Assembly (NCBI RefSeq): GCF_900184685.1
Contig: NZ_FXXL01000007.1
Span: 1,612,001 to 1,676,000 of the forward strand
DNA length: 64,000 bases
Source of the DNA: Butyricimonas sp. Marseille-P3923
Lineage (GTDB): Bacteria > Bacteroidota > Bacteroidia > Bacteroidales > Marinifilaceae
Direction: 5' to 3'
Shown: positions 44,095 to 53,168 of the stretch, in pieces
How the letters are laid out: each line of letters opens with the position of its first letter
How positions within the stretch are numbered: position 1 is the stretch's first letter
The notes under the pieces: model-generated
What the model was told of the DNA's origin: nothing
What the model saw: the letters and a program-made list of their open reading frames with translations, nothing else
Databases searched by the model: none
Made by a program: the position numbers and the translations under genes

Positions 44095-44502
44095 ATGGAT
44101 ACCAATACGATCACTATGCCGAAAGCACACCAAGGGAAGAATATCAAACGATACAGGGATATTCTCGGAATAAAACAGGAAACACTTGCTTTAGAATTAA
44201 ACATGACTCAGCAAGCTGTATCGAAATTGGAACAGAAGGAAGAAATTGACGATGAAACTTTGAATAAAGTTGCAGAAATTCTGAAGATTCCGGTAGAAGC
44301 TATAAAAAATACAACAGACGAGGCTGTTGTTAATATTGTTGCAAACACATTCACAAGCAATGATACCTCTACTTTAAAAACAGCTTTAAATCAATATACT
44401 TTCAACCCGATAGATAAGGTTATTGAACTTTACGAACGTATGTTGAAAGCCGAACAAGAAAAAGTAAAATTATTACAAGAAGCACTACAAGAGAAGAAAT
44501 AA
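44095..44502 (+). CDS. XRE-family transcriptional regulator
   Basis: 135 residues. The N-terminal helix-turn-helix of the Cro/C1 type begins GKNIKRYRDILGIKQETLAL and continues ELNMTQQAVSKLEQKEEIDD (recognition helix TQQAVSKLE). The rest is a probably helical dimerisation region with a C-terminal coiled coil (IELYERMLKAEQEKVKLLQE). It resembles small regulators next to mobile or defence genes. It probably represses its own promoter through the GTTGTA sites. No toxin gene is recognised next to it; the divergent 80-residue protein is the only candidate partner. Confidence 0.9.
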   Translation: MDTNTITMPKAHQGKNIKRYRDILGIKQETLALELNMTQQAVSKLEQKEEIDDETLNKVAEILKIPVEAIKNTTDEAVVNIVANTFTSNDTSTLKTALNQYTFNPIDKVIELYERMLKAEQEKVKLLQEALQEKK

Positions 44503-44515
44503 CACCCAAAACACT

Positions 44516-44640
44516 CCCTCTACTTCCCTTGTGCAGTACTCCGGCGAGAATGTGTTAAAAGTCTTTTCTTCTAAAAACTCCTCCGTCTGCTTCGCAGCCA
44601 AATGAGCCCGGAAGGGGGGAGGGTGTTTGTAGAAGAAATT
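44516..44640. repeat. second copy of the MITE-like repeat module
   Basis: In reverse orientation relative to 3405-3618, it carries AACTCCTCCGTC, GCTTCGC and the AAGGGGGGAGGG core (the complements of GACGGAGGAGTT, GCGAAGC and CCCTCCCCCCTT). The outer arms differ or are lost. It fills the gap before the second DUF1703-type gene. Confidence 0.5.
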
Positions 44641-44713
44641 GACTTTTCCCCCTTTATTGAAATATAGTCTTGCCTCGTGAATCTTTTCATTTTCAATTTT
44701 CAATTGTTATTCC

Positions 44714-44721
44714 TACCTTTG
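44714..44721 (+). promoter_or_regulatory. -7 promoter box (TACCTTTG) for DUF1703-type copy 2
   Basis: TACCTTTG lies 22 bases before the ATG at 44744; no clear -33 box. Confidence 0.5.
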
Positions 44722-44743
44722 TGTAGATGCGAAACAGTATAAC

Positions 44744-46309
44744 ATGGACGTGAACCTAATGAGAAAACTCCCCGTGGGGATACAGACATTCGAGAAAATA
44801 CGAAGAGAGAACTTCTTGTACGTTGACAAAACGGCGCTAATGTGGCAAATCGCGGCAAAGAGCGCCCCTTGCTTCTTGAGCCGCCCGCGGCGTTTCGGGA
44901 AAAGCCTTTTATTGTCAACGTTCGAGGCATATTTCGAGGGGAAAAGAGAGTTATTCGAAGGACTAGCGGCAGAACAACTGGAAAACGAGTGGAACGTGCA
45001 TCCCGTGCTACATCTCGACTTGAATGCAGAGAAATACGACCGACCGGAAGCGTTAGACGCTATGCTAAGTAACCACCTAACACAGTGGGAATCCGTGCAT
45101 GGGAAAGGAGAGGATGAAACGACTCTTTCCCGTCGTTTCGCCGGAGTAATCCGCCGGGCATGCGAACAGACGGGACGAGGGGTGGTCGTGCTCGTCGACG
45201 AATATGACAAGCCTCTTTTACAGGCTCTAGGAAATATGCCGTTGCTGGAATATTACCGCGATACGCTGAAAGCGTTTTACGGGGTACTCAAGAGTGCCGA
45301 TCGCTACTTGCGGTTCGTGTTCCTCACCGGGGTGACAAAATTCGCCCAAGAGAGCGTGTTCAGCGATCTCAACCAGTTGAACGATATTAGCATGGACTAC
45401 GCGTATTCCTCTATTTGCGGTATCACCAAAGAAGAACTAGAACGGGATTTCCAACCGGAAATCAAGGCTCTCGCCGAAAGGAACAATCTTTCCCCGGCAG
45501 AAGCACTGGCGAAAATGGAAGCCCAGTATGACGGATATCACTTCCACCCGCGAGGAGCCGGAATGTTCAACCCGTTCAGCGTGTTGAGTTGTTTCAGCAA
45601 ACTGGAATACGGCAATTATTGGTTTCACACGGGCACTCCGACATTCCTCGTGGAGTTACTGAAAAAAAGTGATTTCGACATCCGGGAATTAATTGATGGG
45701 GTAAATGTACCGGAATCGGCATTCACGGAATACCGGGTGAACATGAATAATCCCATCCCACTCGTGTACCAAAGCGGATACCTGACGATAAAGGATTACG
45801 ACGAACGTTTTCATGAATACAGACTCGCGTTCCCCAACGAAGAGGTAAGATATGGTTTCATAAACTTCCTCGTGCCATATTACACGTCTATACCGGACGA
45901 AGAAAAAGGGTTTCACATAGGCAAGTTCGTGCAGGAATTGGAAAAAGGGCAAGTCGATGCCTTCATGACCCGCTTACGTGCATTCTTCGCGGACTTCCCT
46001 TACGAGTTGAACGAGCGGACGGAACGACATTACCAAGTAGTGTTCTACCTCGTGTTCAAGTTAATGGGACAATTCACCGATGCAGAAGTACGGAGTGCCA
46101 AGGGACGGGCGGACGCCGTGGTGAAAACGCCAAAATATATTTACGTGTTCGAGTTCAAACTCGATGGCACGGTAGAGGAAGCCCTCGCGCAAATAGACGA
46201 CCGGGGGTATCTTATTCCTTACTCTGCCGACGGACGTGAACTCGTGAAAGTGGGTGTGGAATTTATTGCTACCGAACGGAATATAGGGACATGGAAAGTC
46301 AACGCTTGA
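44744..46309 (+). CDS. AAA-like ATPase / PD-(D/E)XK nuclease-domain protein (DUF1703 type), copy 2
   Basis: 521 residues, a close paralogue of the protein at 37982-39544 over the full length. Both share RKLPIGIQTFE-type starts (here RKLPVGIQTFEKI), RPRRFGKSLLLSTFEAYF, VVLVDEYDKPLLQALG, LTGVTKFAQESVFSDLNQLN, and the nuclease-like GRADAVVKTPKYIYVFEFKL. They differ most around residues 85-160 and 245-260. A duplicated gene pair in opposite orientation either side of an IS element and ychF makes an inverted repeat of about 1.5 kb, a potential substrate for inversion of the 5.2-kb interval between them. Confidence 0.9.
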   Translation: MDVNLMRKLPVGIQTFEKIRRENFLYVDKTALMWQIAAKSAPCFLSRPRRFGKSLLLSTFEAYFEGKRELFEGLAAEQLENEWNVHPVLHLDLNAEKYDRPEALDAMLSNHLTQWESVHGKGEDETTLSRRFAGVIRRACEQTGRGVVVLVDEYDKPLLQALGNMPLLEYYRDTLKAFYGVLKSADRYLRFVFLTGVTKFAQESVFSDLNQLNDISMDYAYSSICGITKEELERDFQPEIKALAERNNLSPAEALAKMEAQYDGYHFHPRGAGMFNPFSVLSCFSKLEYGNYWFHTGTPTFLVELLKKSDFDIRELIDGVNVPESAFTEYRVNMNNPIPLVYQSGYLTIKDYDERFHEYRLAFPNEEVRYGFINFLVPYYTSIPDEEKGFHIGKFVQELEKGQVDAFMTRLRAFFADFPYELNERTERHYQVVFYLVFKLMGQFTDAEVRSAKGRADAVVKTPKYIYVFEFKLDGTVEEALAQIDDRGYLIPYSADGRELVKVGVEFIATERNIGTWKVNA

Positions 46310-46327
46310 GTGCCGCGGAGCTCATTC

Positions 46328-46657
46328 TCAATGCGTGTAATCCAGCACTTGAATGTTCTCCCCCACCTTCTGCGCGATAGCCGCTTTCATCTGCGCAGCA
46401 TGGGGACACGGGAACCCGATGGGTGTTCCTTTAAAAATACATGACGCCAAAGCGATCACCTCAGCCCCCCTGTCAACCAACATCTTCGCGCGACTCACCG
46501 CCCGTTTACCGGGACAACCGCCACAAGATACGATACCCACGATCTCGGAAGGCCCTACACCCTCGAACGCCAATTTTCCTCCCGAAGCACACTTGATACA
46601 AGTGGTGGCGGGACAAAGATCCTCCGTCTGCTGACAACGAATAATTCCTACTTTCAT
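46328..46657 (-). CDS. CGGC-domain protein
   Basis: 109 residues with the conserved cysteine pattern of CGGC proteins: IIRCQQTEDLCPATTCIKCA at the N-terminus, VSCGGCPGKRAV (the defining CGGC), ALASCIFKGTPIGFPCPHA. It is thought to bind metal; its function is unknown. Single gene; a TATCTTTG box lies 24 bases before the ATG. Confidence 0.9.
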   Translation of the reverse strand: MKVGIIRCQQTEDLCPATTCIKCASGGKLAFEGVGPSEIVGIVSCGGCPGKRAVSRAKMLVDRGAEVIALASCIFKGTPIGFPCPHAAQMKAAIAQKVGENIQVLDYTH

Positions 46658-46680
46658 ATTCCGTGATTTATATTATCCCA

Positions 46681-46688
46681 CAAAGATA
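46681..46688 (-). promoter_or_regulatory. -7 promoter box (TATCTTTG) for the CGGC gene
   Basis: Leftward TATCTTTG in the 40-base gap after the MFS gene stop, so the CGGC gene probably has its own transcript. Confidence 0.5.
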
Positions 46689-46697
46689 ATATAACAT

Positions 46698-47846
46698 TCA
46701 AGAATGCCGCTCGAATTTCCGGGAGAATATCACGAGAAGAAGACAACCGACCACGGCAAAAGGAACCCCGACCAAAGCGGGATAGCGATAATCGAGTCCT
46801 GCCTGCAACGGCAAGCCCCCGGCGTATGCCCCGATGGCGTTTCCCAAGTTGAAAGCGACTTGCGCGCTGGCAGCACCCAACATCTCGCCTCCTTTCGAGT
46901 AACGAATCAGCAATACCTGTTGCGGACTGGACACGGCAAACAAACAAGCCGTACACACGCACATGAGTATCACCGTCACCCATGACATCCCGGCAAAGAA
47001 AAAGATCAACAGCAAACTTAACCCAATCGTGCCCTGCGCGACGGCAGCCACCCTTCCCGGCGTGTAGCGGTCGGCAAGTCGCCCGCCCGTGAGATTCCCG
47101 ATGACCATGCCAAATCCTGCCAATATCATCAGAAATGTAATCGTGTGAGCGGGGAAGCCCGCCTCGTGTGTCAAGAGAGGGGTGACATAACTATACCACG
47201 CGAAAGTACCACCGTTGCCTAACAACGTCGCTCCCAACAGTAACCAAGGGGCGGTAGTTTTCAGAAAACGGAATTGTCCCCGCAGCCCGGTATCCGGTAC
47301 ACCTTCCACTTGCGGCACCCAGCGCCATATAAAGTACAAAATAAGTATTCCCCAAAAACCGACAAGCCCGAACGTCAACCGCCATGAAATGGATGCACTC
47401 AACGCCGTTCCGAGAGGAACCCCGAACAGATTCGCAATGGTCATACCCGCGATCATGATAGAAACCGCTTCCGAGCCTCTCCCCTTGTCGGCAAGTTTCT
47501 CCGCCACGATAGAAGCCACCCCGAAATAAGCCCCATGAGGCAACCCGGACAGAAAGCGGGCAAACAACATCACCCAATAATTAGGAGCCAAGGCCGCGCA
47601 AGTATTTCCCAGCATAATCATTACCACCAATCCCAGTAATATATGTTTCAACGGATATTTCCGTGCCAGTATCAGCACGGGCGCACCCACACAAACACCT
47701 AACGCGTACGCGGATATCAAATGACCGGCAGTAGCGATGCTAATATGCATATCGGCGGCGATATCGGGCAATATTCCCATCATCACGAACTCGGCAATAC
47801 CCAACCCTAAGGTTCCGAATGCCAAAGCAACAAGACTCTTTTTCAT
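46698..47846 (-). CDS. MFS transporter, AraJ-type drug/sugar exporter
   Basis: 382 residues from the ATG giving MKKSLVALAFGTLGLGIAEF; the frame extends nine codons upstream without support. Twelve predicted helices. Signature parts: FVMMGILPDIAADMHISIAT, LISAYALGVCVGAPVLILAR, RFLSGLPHGAYFGVASIVAE, GTALSASISWRLTFGLVGFW. These match the DHA1/AraJ group that exports small molecules with proton antiport; the substrate cannot be inferred. Monocistronic by appearance. Confidence 0.93.
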   Translation of the reverse strand: MKKSLVALAFGTLGLGIAEFVMMGILPDIAADMHISIATAGHLISAYALGVCVGAPVLILARKYPLKHILLGLVVMIMLGNTCAALAPNYWVMLFARFLSGLPHGAYFGVASIVAEKLADKGRGSEAVSIMIAGMTIANLFGVPLGTALSASISWRLTFGLVGFWGILILYFIWRWVPQVEGVPDTGLRGQFRFLKTTAPWLLLGATLLGNGGTFAWYSYVTPLLTHEAGFPAHTITFLMILAGFGMVIGNLTGGRLADRYTPGRVAAVAQGTIGLSLLLIFFFAGMSWVTVILMCVCTACLFAVSSPQQVLLIRYSKGGEMLGAASAQVAFNLGNAIGAYAGGLPLQAGLDYRYPALVGVPFAVVGCLLLVIFSRKFERHS

Positions 47847-47937
47847 ACACTTCCTTTTATAAACAGAAGTCATACGAAATTTTCAAAGATCGTGTGACTG
47901 TCTTAATGCAGAAATAAGTAATATTAACATTCAAACC

Positions 47938-48570
47938 TCATCGTACCGTGATATGGAAACACCCCTGCTTATACTCGTAACGGACGTAGCATTTCTTCTG
48001 CAAGCGCAAATCCTGCAACACGTCTGCCAGCACGCTCTTCAATTTATCCCCGGGGGCATCTTTTCGTCCGTCCTTTTCAAAACGGGCGTACGCGATATCA
48101 AACGTGGTACCGTACACGTGGGCAGAGTTGGCACTGGCGTTAATGTTCTTTTTCCGCAAATTCTTCACGCTCGAACCCGTGCGCAACACGCTGGTCACGA
48201 CAATACTATGCGCAGGCAAGCCCTTTTGGTAAAGCGAATCTTTAAAATTACGGGCTATCGTTCCCAGCAACTCACAAGCCTCCGGCACCAGATAAGGCTC
48301 AGAGTGCGTGAGCTTGTCGACTTTGAACAAGCTACAAGTCTTTATCTCTTTCAGCGTCCTGTCGGCTTTACTCAACTCCCCCGATGAAGTCAAGGGAGTT
48401 ATCCCCAAGCGTTTTGCAGAGGACAGATGCCGATCATTCAGATCATTAAAAGTACGCTGATAATTTGTGAAATACACGAAGGGGCGTTTGCTTTTCTGTT
48501 CCTCCTTACAAGCCCCGAATAATACCGCCACGCAACACACCGCGACATACCACCACACGATTCTTCTCAT
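47938..48570 (-). CDS. DUF5715-type lipoprotein with M15-like peptidase motif
   Basis: 210 residues. Lipoprotein signal with lipobox FGAC. The C-terminal half shows the zinc-ligand pattern of M15/VanY-type D-Ala-D-Ala peptidases: NASANSAHVYGTTFDIAY (His and Asp in S-x-H-x2-G-x3-D), and YKQGCFHITVR (third His). The S-V-L-R-T-G region (VTSVLRTGSSVKNLRKKN) corresponds to the substrate-binding loop. A cell-wall peptidase role is thus plausible. It overlaps the CDF transporter gene upstream by four bases. Confidence 0.82.
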   Translation of the reverse strand: MRRIVWWYVAVCCVAVLFGACKEEQKSKRPFVYFTNYQRTFNDLNDRHLSSAKRLGITPLTSSGELSKADRTLKEIKTCSLFKVDKLTHSEPYLVPEACELLGTIARNFKDSLYQKGLPAHSIVVTSVLRTGSSVKNLRKKNINASANSAHVYGTTFDIAYARFEKDGRKDAPGDKLKSVLADVLQDLRLQKKCYVRYEYKQGCFHITVR

Positions 48571-49487
48571 TCTTCAATCTTTCCATTTTTCACAGGTTCC
48601 ACGTGTACCGCCACATGAGTACGCTTCCCGTACCTTTCACGCAAACGGTTCTCGATGCCCGTGGCCACCACGTGCGCCTCCCGAACCGTCATATCCGGCA
48701 GCACCCGGATATGCACCTCGATTGCAAAATCGTTACCGATACGACGAGTACGCAAATTGTGCGGATCTTTCACCTGTGGATCTTTATTTATAATAGTAAT
48801 AATTTCTTTCTCGACTTCCTCCGGTAACGAACGTTCCAGCAGATCATTCATACAGGGAATCAGCAATTGGATGGATACTTTCACGATAAAAACACTCACG
48901 ATCACCGCCGCTATCGGGTCAAGAATATGCCAATCCTTCCCCAGAAAGATAGCCCCGGCAATACCTAAAGCCGTACCGATCGAAGAGAAAGCATCCGAAC
49001 GATGATGCCACGCGTTGGCCACCACCGCCTGACTCTGCACCCGCCGCCCCGCAATCACGGTATAGCGATAAAGCACCTCCTTTACCACGATTGAAACAAT
49101 TGCCGCGATGAAAGCGATCATATCGGGACTCCCGATCTCCTCACCTTTTGAAACGGCAATAATCTTGCTTAATCCACTCCAGAAAATCCCCGTCCCGACC
49201 ATTAACAGCACCAAACCGATGATTGCCGTGGCAAGCGTTTCATACTTCCCGTGCCCGTAATCGTGTCCGGTATCTTTCGGTTTGGCAGAAACTTTGACAA
49301 ATACCAAAACAATAATATCCGTGATGAAATCGGAAAGGGAATGCACGGCATCGGCAATCATGGCGCTACTCTTCCCGAGTATCCCTGCCACGAACTTGAA
49401 AACCAAAAGCCCAAAATTCGCTATCGAACCGACAATAGTGACCCTATATATTTGCTTTTCCCTATTTTTCTCTTCCATTACATCCAT
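48567..49487 (-). CDS. cation diffusion facilitator (CDF) family metal exporter
   Basis: 306 residues from the ATG giving MDVMEEKNREK; another ATG lies three codons later. The open frame upstream is not protein-like, and a TAATTTTG box at 49499-49506 places the transcript start close to this ATG. Six membrane helices with metal ligands ADAVHSLSDFITD (helix II) and NAWHHRSDAFSSIG (helix V), plus a C-terminal cytoplasmic domain (HNLRTRRIGNDFAIEVHIRV). It should export Zn2+, Fe2+ or Mn2+ by proton exchange; the HxxxD/HxxxD set fits zinc or iron. Its stop overlaps the next gene start by four bases. Confidence 0.93.
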   Translation of the reverse strand: MDVMEEKNREKQIYRVTIVGSIANFGLLVFKFVAGILGKSSAMIADAVHSLSDFITDIIVLVFVKVSAKPKDTGHDYGHGKYETLATAIIGLVLLMVGTGIFWSGLSKIIAVSKGEEIGSPDMIAFIAAIVSIVVKEVLYRYTVIAGRRVQSQAVVANAWHHRSDAFSSIGTALGIAGAIFLGKDWHILDPIAAVIVSVFIVKVSIQLLIPCMNDLLERSLPEEVEKEIITIINKDPQVKDPHNLRTRRIGNDFAIEVHIRVLPDMTVREAHVVATGIENRLRERYGKRTHVAVHVEPVKNGKIEE

Positions 49488-49498
49488 TTTTACCCTCA

Positions 49499-49506
49499 CA
49501 AAATTA
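49499..49506 (-). promoter_or_regulatory. -7 promoter box (TAATTTTG) for the CDF gene
   Basis: Leftward TAATTTTG ends 12 bases before the ATG at 49487, implying a very short leader, or use of the second ATG (49478). Confidence 0.4.
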
Positions 49507-49630
49507 CAATAATAATGCAAAATTCTCCCTTCATTTCTACGCAGATAAAAATAATTCATGTAGTTTTACAACATTTTGAAAGTTTAACCGTTCAAATACA
49601 CAAATTATATAACCAAAAAAATATCGTAAT

Positions 49631-50053
49631 ATGAAACTCTTGGATGAATTCAAAGCATTTGCCCTGAAAGGGAACGTGGTGGATATGGCAGTCGGTATCA
49701 TTATCGGTGGTGCTTTCGGAAAAATTGTATCCTCTCTTGTCAGTGATATCATCATGCCTCTCGTGGGTATGTTGATCGGCGGTATTAACTTCACGAACCT
49801 GCACATCGTGCTAAAACACGCCCACACGGACGAGGCGACCGGGAAAATGATCGAGGCTGTCACCGTTAATTATGGTAATTTTATACAGACAACGCTCGAT
49901 TTTTTGATCATCGCTTTCTCCATCTTTATCGCTATCAAGTTCATGAATAATTTACGGACAAAGAAAGAAGAAGCCCCCGCGGCACCTCCCGCCCCCACGA
50001 AAGAAGAAACATTACTAACCGAAATCAGAGATATACTGAAAGAAAAGAAATAA
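49631..50053 (+). CDS. mscL: large-conductance mechanosensitive channel MscL
   Basis: 140 residues. [20 protein letters not shown] then [20 protein letters not shown] is the conserved pore helix; the second helix is [20 protein letters not shown], and the C-terminal helix bundle is charged ([10 protein letters not shown]) after a Pro/Ala linker. It forms a pentameric pressure-release channel of the inner membrane. Single gene ended by a strong terminator shared with pyk. Confidence 0.96.
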   Translation: MKLLDEFKAFALKGNVVDMAVGIIIGGAFGKIVSSLVSDIIMPLVGMLIGGINFTNLHIVLKHAHTDEATGKMIEAVTVNYGNFIQTTLDFLIIAFSIFIAIKFMNNLRTKKEEAPAAPPAPTKEETLLTEIRDILKEKK

Positions 50054-50099
50054 GACAAAAAGAGAGCCGGCTTTTTTAAGTCGGCTCTCTTTTTGTCTT
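50052..50099. terminator. bidirectional terminator between mscL and pyk
   Basis: Perfect 18-bp stem (arms 50052-50069 and 50082-50099) with an A-run on the left arm and T-run on the right arm. It begins within the mscL stop codon and covers the first two bases of the pyk stop codon. Confidence 0.92.
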
Positions 50100-51498
50100 A
50101 TCTTATTTCTCCAATCTTACAAACTTCAATAAACGAAGCTCCCTTTCCCCGTCCGAAACTACCGCCGACAACCACGACATAATCGTCGTCCTTGATACCC
50201 TGCTTCATCAACATTTCGGGAAGGTCGTTCATAAACTCATCACGGGACATCGGTTTTTCCGTGTAATAAGGATATATACCGAAAGACAATGCCAATTCCC
50301 GCATCACCCGCTCGTTATAGCAACGGGCATACACGGGCAGATCACTCCGGAAAGCCGACAGGTAACGTGCCGTACGACCGGACAAAGTATCCACCACGAT
50401 AGCCTTAATGGGCAGCATCAAAGCCGTTTTCACGGCAGAACGGGCTAACGCCGCGGTAATCTCATTATTGATACGTACCAGACTCCTCCCGGCATCCGGC
50501 GGCACAGTACCCTCGTTCTCCTCCGCCACTTCCCGCATCACGGTTACCGCCTCCACCGGGTATGCCCCGTAAGCCGTTTCACCGCTCAACATGATAGCAT
50601 CGGTACCCATATAGACAGCGTTGGCGATATCACTGATCTCCGCCCGCGTAGGTCTGGGATGCTCGATCATCGTGTGCAACATCTGCGTGGCGATAATCAC
50701 AGGTTTCTTGCTCTCGATACACTTCTTCACGATATATCGCTGAATCTTCGGTATCTTCTCCGCCTCGATCTCGATTCCCAAATCCCCGCGGGCAACCATT
50801 ACCCCGTAGGCATAATCCAGAATCTCGTCTATATTATCCACTCCGTCCTGATTCTCTATTTTGGCAATCACCTTGATTTTACTGTCACGGGCATCCAGTA
50901 TCGCTTGTACAGCCATCACGTCTTCCTTGTTGCGCACGAAAGAGTGGGCGATAAAATCCAAATGATTATCCACCGCGAAATCAATAAAAGCCCGGTCTTT
51001 ATCACTTAAAGATTGTAATTTCAACGAAGCCCCCGGCACGTTCACGCTTTTCCGGTTCTTGATTATAGCCTCGTTCGTCGCCATCATCTGTAAACTATGG
51101 TGATGTTTTTCCACGACCACAAGTTCCACGTCCCCGTCGTCAATCAGCACCTTGTCCCCCACCTTTATATCTTCCGCGAAATACGGGTAGGAAACATGAA
51201 TTAATTTACCTTCCATCTTCAACTCCGGATCACCGGTCAGGTAAACCGTTTCTCCCCGGTCCACGTGCATGGGTTCGTCCATCAACATGGTGCGTACTTC
51301 CGGTCCCTTCGTATCGATCAATATGGCTATATCGTCAGAAACTTTCCGAACGTTTTCCACTACCTTCAACGCCTGCTCGATATCTTGGTGAGCGGTATTC
51401 AACCGCACGACATTCATGCCTGCGCGGTATAAACTCTCCAAAAACCCCACATCACATCTCTTGTCGGATATGGTAGCCACAATCTTTGTCTTCTTCAT
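50098..51498 (-). CDS. pyk: pyruvate kinase
   Basis: 466 residues. KKTKIVATISDKRCDVGFLE and NVVRLNTAHQD at the N-terminus, the B-domain in the middle, IKVIAKIENQDGVDNIDEIL with the catalytic Lys-Glu, MVARGDLGIEIEAEKIPKIQ, and MLHTMIEHPRPTRAEISDIA. It converts phosphoenolpyruvate and ADP to pyruvate and ATP, the last step of glycolysis. Note NTAHQD in place of the common NFSHG, seen in some Bacteroidota enzymes. It follows aroQ with a 24-base gap and probably shares its transcript. Confidence 0.97.
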   Translation of the reverse strand: MKKTKIVATISDKRCDVGFLESLYRAGMNVVRLNTAHQDIEQALKVVENVRKVSDDIAILIDTKGPEVRTMLMDEPMHVDRGETVYLTGDPELKMEGKLIHVSYPYFAEDIKVGDKVLIDDGDVELVVVEKHHHSLQMMATNEAIIKNRKSVNVPGASLKLQSLSDKDRAFIDFAVDNHLDFIAHSFVRNKEDVMAVQAILDARDSKIKVIAKIENQDGVDNIDEILDYAYGVMVARGDLGIEIEAEKIPKIQRYIVKKCIESKKPVIIATQMLHTMIEHPRPTRAEISDIANAVYMGTDAIMLSGETAYGAYPVEAVTVMREVAEENEGTVPPDAGRSLVRINNEITAALARSAVKTALMLPIKAIVVDTLSGRTARYLSAFRSDLPVYARCYNERVMRELALSFGIYPYYTEKPMSRDEFMNDLPEMLMKQGIKDDDYVVVVGGSFGRGKGASFIEVCKIGEIR

Positions 51499-51522
51499 AT
51501 TCTATATTATAAATCTAAAAAA

Positions 51523-51942
51523 TCATTCGTCCAATAAAGCCTGCAACGCCAACTCGTAAGATTTCAAACCGAATCCGGCAATCACCCCCCGGCAAACAGC
51601 CGTCAAGTAAGAAACGTGCCGGAAAGGCTCCCGTTTCGCCGTATTCGAGATATGCACCTCGATCACGGGGCATGAAATAGCCGAAATAGCGTCCGCGATA
51701 GCTATCGAAGTATGCGTGTAAGCCCCTGCATTGAGAATAATACCGTCACACGCGAAGCCCACCTCATGAATTTTATTAATCAACTCCCCCTCCACGTTAG
51801 ACTGGTAATAATCGATCTCAACCATCTTGTAAAACTCTCTCAACCCCGCCAGATAATCATCGAAAGAAGTTTCTCCATAAACACTTTTTTCTCTGACACC
51901 CAACAAATTGAGATTCGGTCCATTTAAAATCAATACCTTCAT
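51523..51942 (-). CDS. aroQ: type II 3-dehydroquinate dehydratase
   Basis: 139 residues, full length for the dodecameric type II enzyme. LILNGPNLNLLGVREKSVYG carries the lid Arg/Tyr; YYQSNVEGELINKIHE, ILNAGAYTHTSIAIADAISA, and VIEVHISNTAKREPFRH carry the catalytic His and substrate contacts. It makes 3-dehydroshikimate in aromatic amino-acid synthesis. A -7 box (TAATTTTG) is at 51965-51972. Confidence 0.97.
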   Translation of the reverse strand: MKVLILNGPNLNLLGVREKSVYGETSFDDYLAGLREFYKMVEIDYYQSNVEGELINKIHEVGFACDGIILNAGAYTHTSIAIADAISAISCPVIEVHISNTAKREPFRHVSYLTAVCRGVIAGFGLKSYELALQALLDE

Positions 51943-51964
51943 AACATTTGTTTTTAATCTTTCG

Positions 51965-51972
51965 CAAAATTA
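51965..51972 (-). promoter_or_regulatory. -7 promoter box (TAATTTTG) for aroQ-pyk
   Basis: Leftward TAATTTTG, 23 bases before the aroQ ATG; a TTTG 12 nt upstream is too close to be a standard -33 box. Confidence 0.45.
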
Positions 51973-52193
51973 ACAAAAAAACGACAAACGGGGATTCCGC
52001 GTGCCGCATTTCGGCAATTAAATTTTTATTACAAAAGCCTTCATGGATTTTTTTTACGTTAAACTCGACAAAAGTGTTACAAGTCACGAAAAAAACTTCT
52101 ATCTTTAGCTGGCGAAAACTTATATAGTTCTCTTTATATAGGTGAAAGTGGTGAATTAGAATTTGTATTATTTATATTGTAACACGGTTAAAC

Positions 52194-53108
52194 ATGACTT
52201 GGAACGAAACGATAGATAGTTTTCGGACATATTTGGTCTTAGAAAAATCGCTATCTCCAAATTCGGTAGAGGCCTATCTGAACGACATCAGAAAGTTAGC
52301 AGCTTATTGCGAAAAATTGACTCCTCCATTAGATCCAAAAGAGGCGTCTTATAATGTATTGAACGAATTTCTCATGGTATTGAAAGATACCGGGGTTACC
52401 CCTCGCACGCAAGCGCGAAGTATTTCGAGTATAAAATCTTTCTTCAAATACTTGCTGTACGACGGGGCTATCGGACTTAACCCGGCAACTTCTTTGGACT
52501 CCCCGAAAATCGGACGTTCGCTTCCAAGCATACTAAGCGTTGAGGAAATCGAAGCGATGATCGACAGTATCGACATGAACAAACAAGAAGGTCAACGCAA
52601 TAAAGCAATTCTGGAAACTCTTTATTCTTGCGGCTTGCGAGTATCCGAACTCGTGAATTTGAAACTCTCCCAAATCAATTTCCGCACCGGATACATCAAA
52701 ATCGAGGGAAAAGGCAACAAGGAACGGATTGTTCCGCTGGGAGCAAGAGCTAAAGACGAGATTCGTTGCTATCTGAAGAAAGACCGGGATAAAATGAAAA
52801 AAGCGAGAGGACACGAGGACATTCTATTCTTGAACAAGATGGGGAAAGCCCTCTCCCGTGTGATGATCTTCAATATCATCAAAGAAACGGCTCGCCGTGC
52901 AGGATTGAGCAAGGTCGTATCTCCCCATACCTTCCGTCACTCGTTTGCATCCCACCTCGTGAACGGCGGTGCGGATATTCGTACGGTGCAGGATATGTTG
53001 GGACACGAATCTATTTTAACAACAGAAATTTACACGCATTTGGATAACAACTTCACCCGGGACACGGTTACAAATTTCCACCCCAGAGCGAAGAAATCCC
53101 GTAAATGA
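52194..53108 (+). CDS. xerD: tyrosine recombinase XerD-type
   Basis: 304 residues. N-terminal SAM-like core-binding domain (FRTYLVLEKSLSPNSVEAYL), catalytic domain with Arg (LYSCGLRVSELVNLKLSQIN), Lys (IEGKGNKERIVPLG), His-x2-Arg (SPHTFRHSFASHLVNGGADI), His (MLGHESILTTEIYTHLD) and the nucleophile Tyr in EIYTH. The length and lack of accessory domains match the housekeeping Xer that resolves chromosome dimers at dif with FtsK. It is not next to an invertible element, but Bacteroidales also use relatives of this family as DNA invertases. Confidence 0.93.
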   Translation: MTWNETIDSFRTYLVLEKSLSPNSVEAYLNDIRKLAAYCEKLTPPLDPKEASYNVLNEFLMVLKDTGVTPRTQARSISSIKSFFKYLLYDGAIGLNPATSLDSPKIGRSLPSILSVEEIEAMIDSIDMNKQEGQRNKAILETLYSCGLRVSELVNLKLSQINFRTGYIKIEGKGNKERIVPLGARAKDEIRCYLKKDRDKMKKARGHEDILFLNKMGKALSRVMIFNIIKETARRAGLSKVVSPHTFRHSFASHLVNGGADIRTVQDMLGHESILTTEIYTHLDNNFTRDTVTNFHPRAKKSRK

Positions 53109-53118
53109 TCCTTATATT

Positions 53119-53148
53119 TGTATCCGATACTTTCGGGTATCGGATACA
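53119..53148 (+). terminator. terminator after xerD
   Basis: 12-bp perfect stem TGTATCCGATAC / GTATCGGATACA (53119-53130, 53137-53148), 6-base loop, then TTTTTATATATA. It overlaps a TATATTTG sequence (53113-53120) that could be a -7 box for the next gene. Confidence 0.85.
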
Positions 53149-53168
53149 TTTTTATATATAAGGACAAC

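Noticed and set aside
44485-44703. Leftward 72-codon frame in the repeat before the second DUF1703-type gene
   Set aside because: It is read entirely from the repeat module and shows no protein-like features.
52194-53108. XerD-type gene as a dedicated invertase for the upxY promoter
   Set aside because: It is 20 kb away, lacks inverted repeats nearby and matches the housekeeping Xer in length and motifs.
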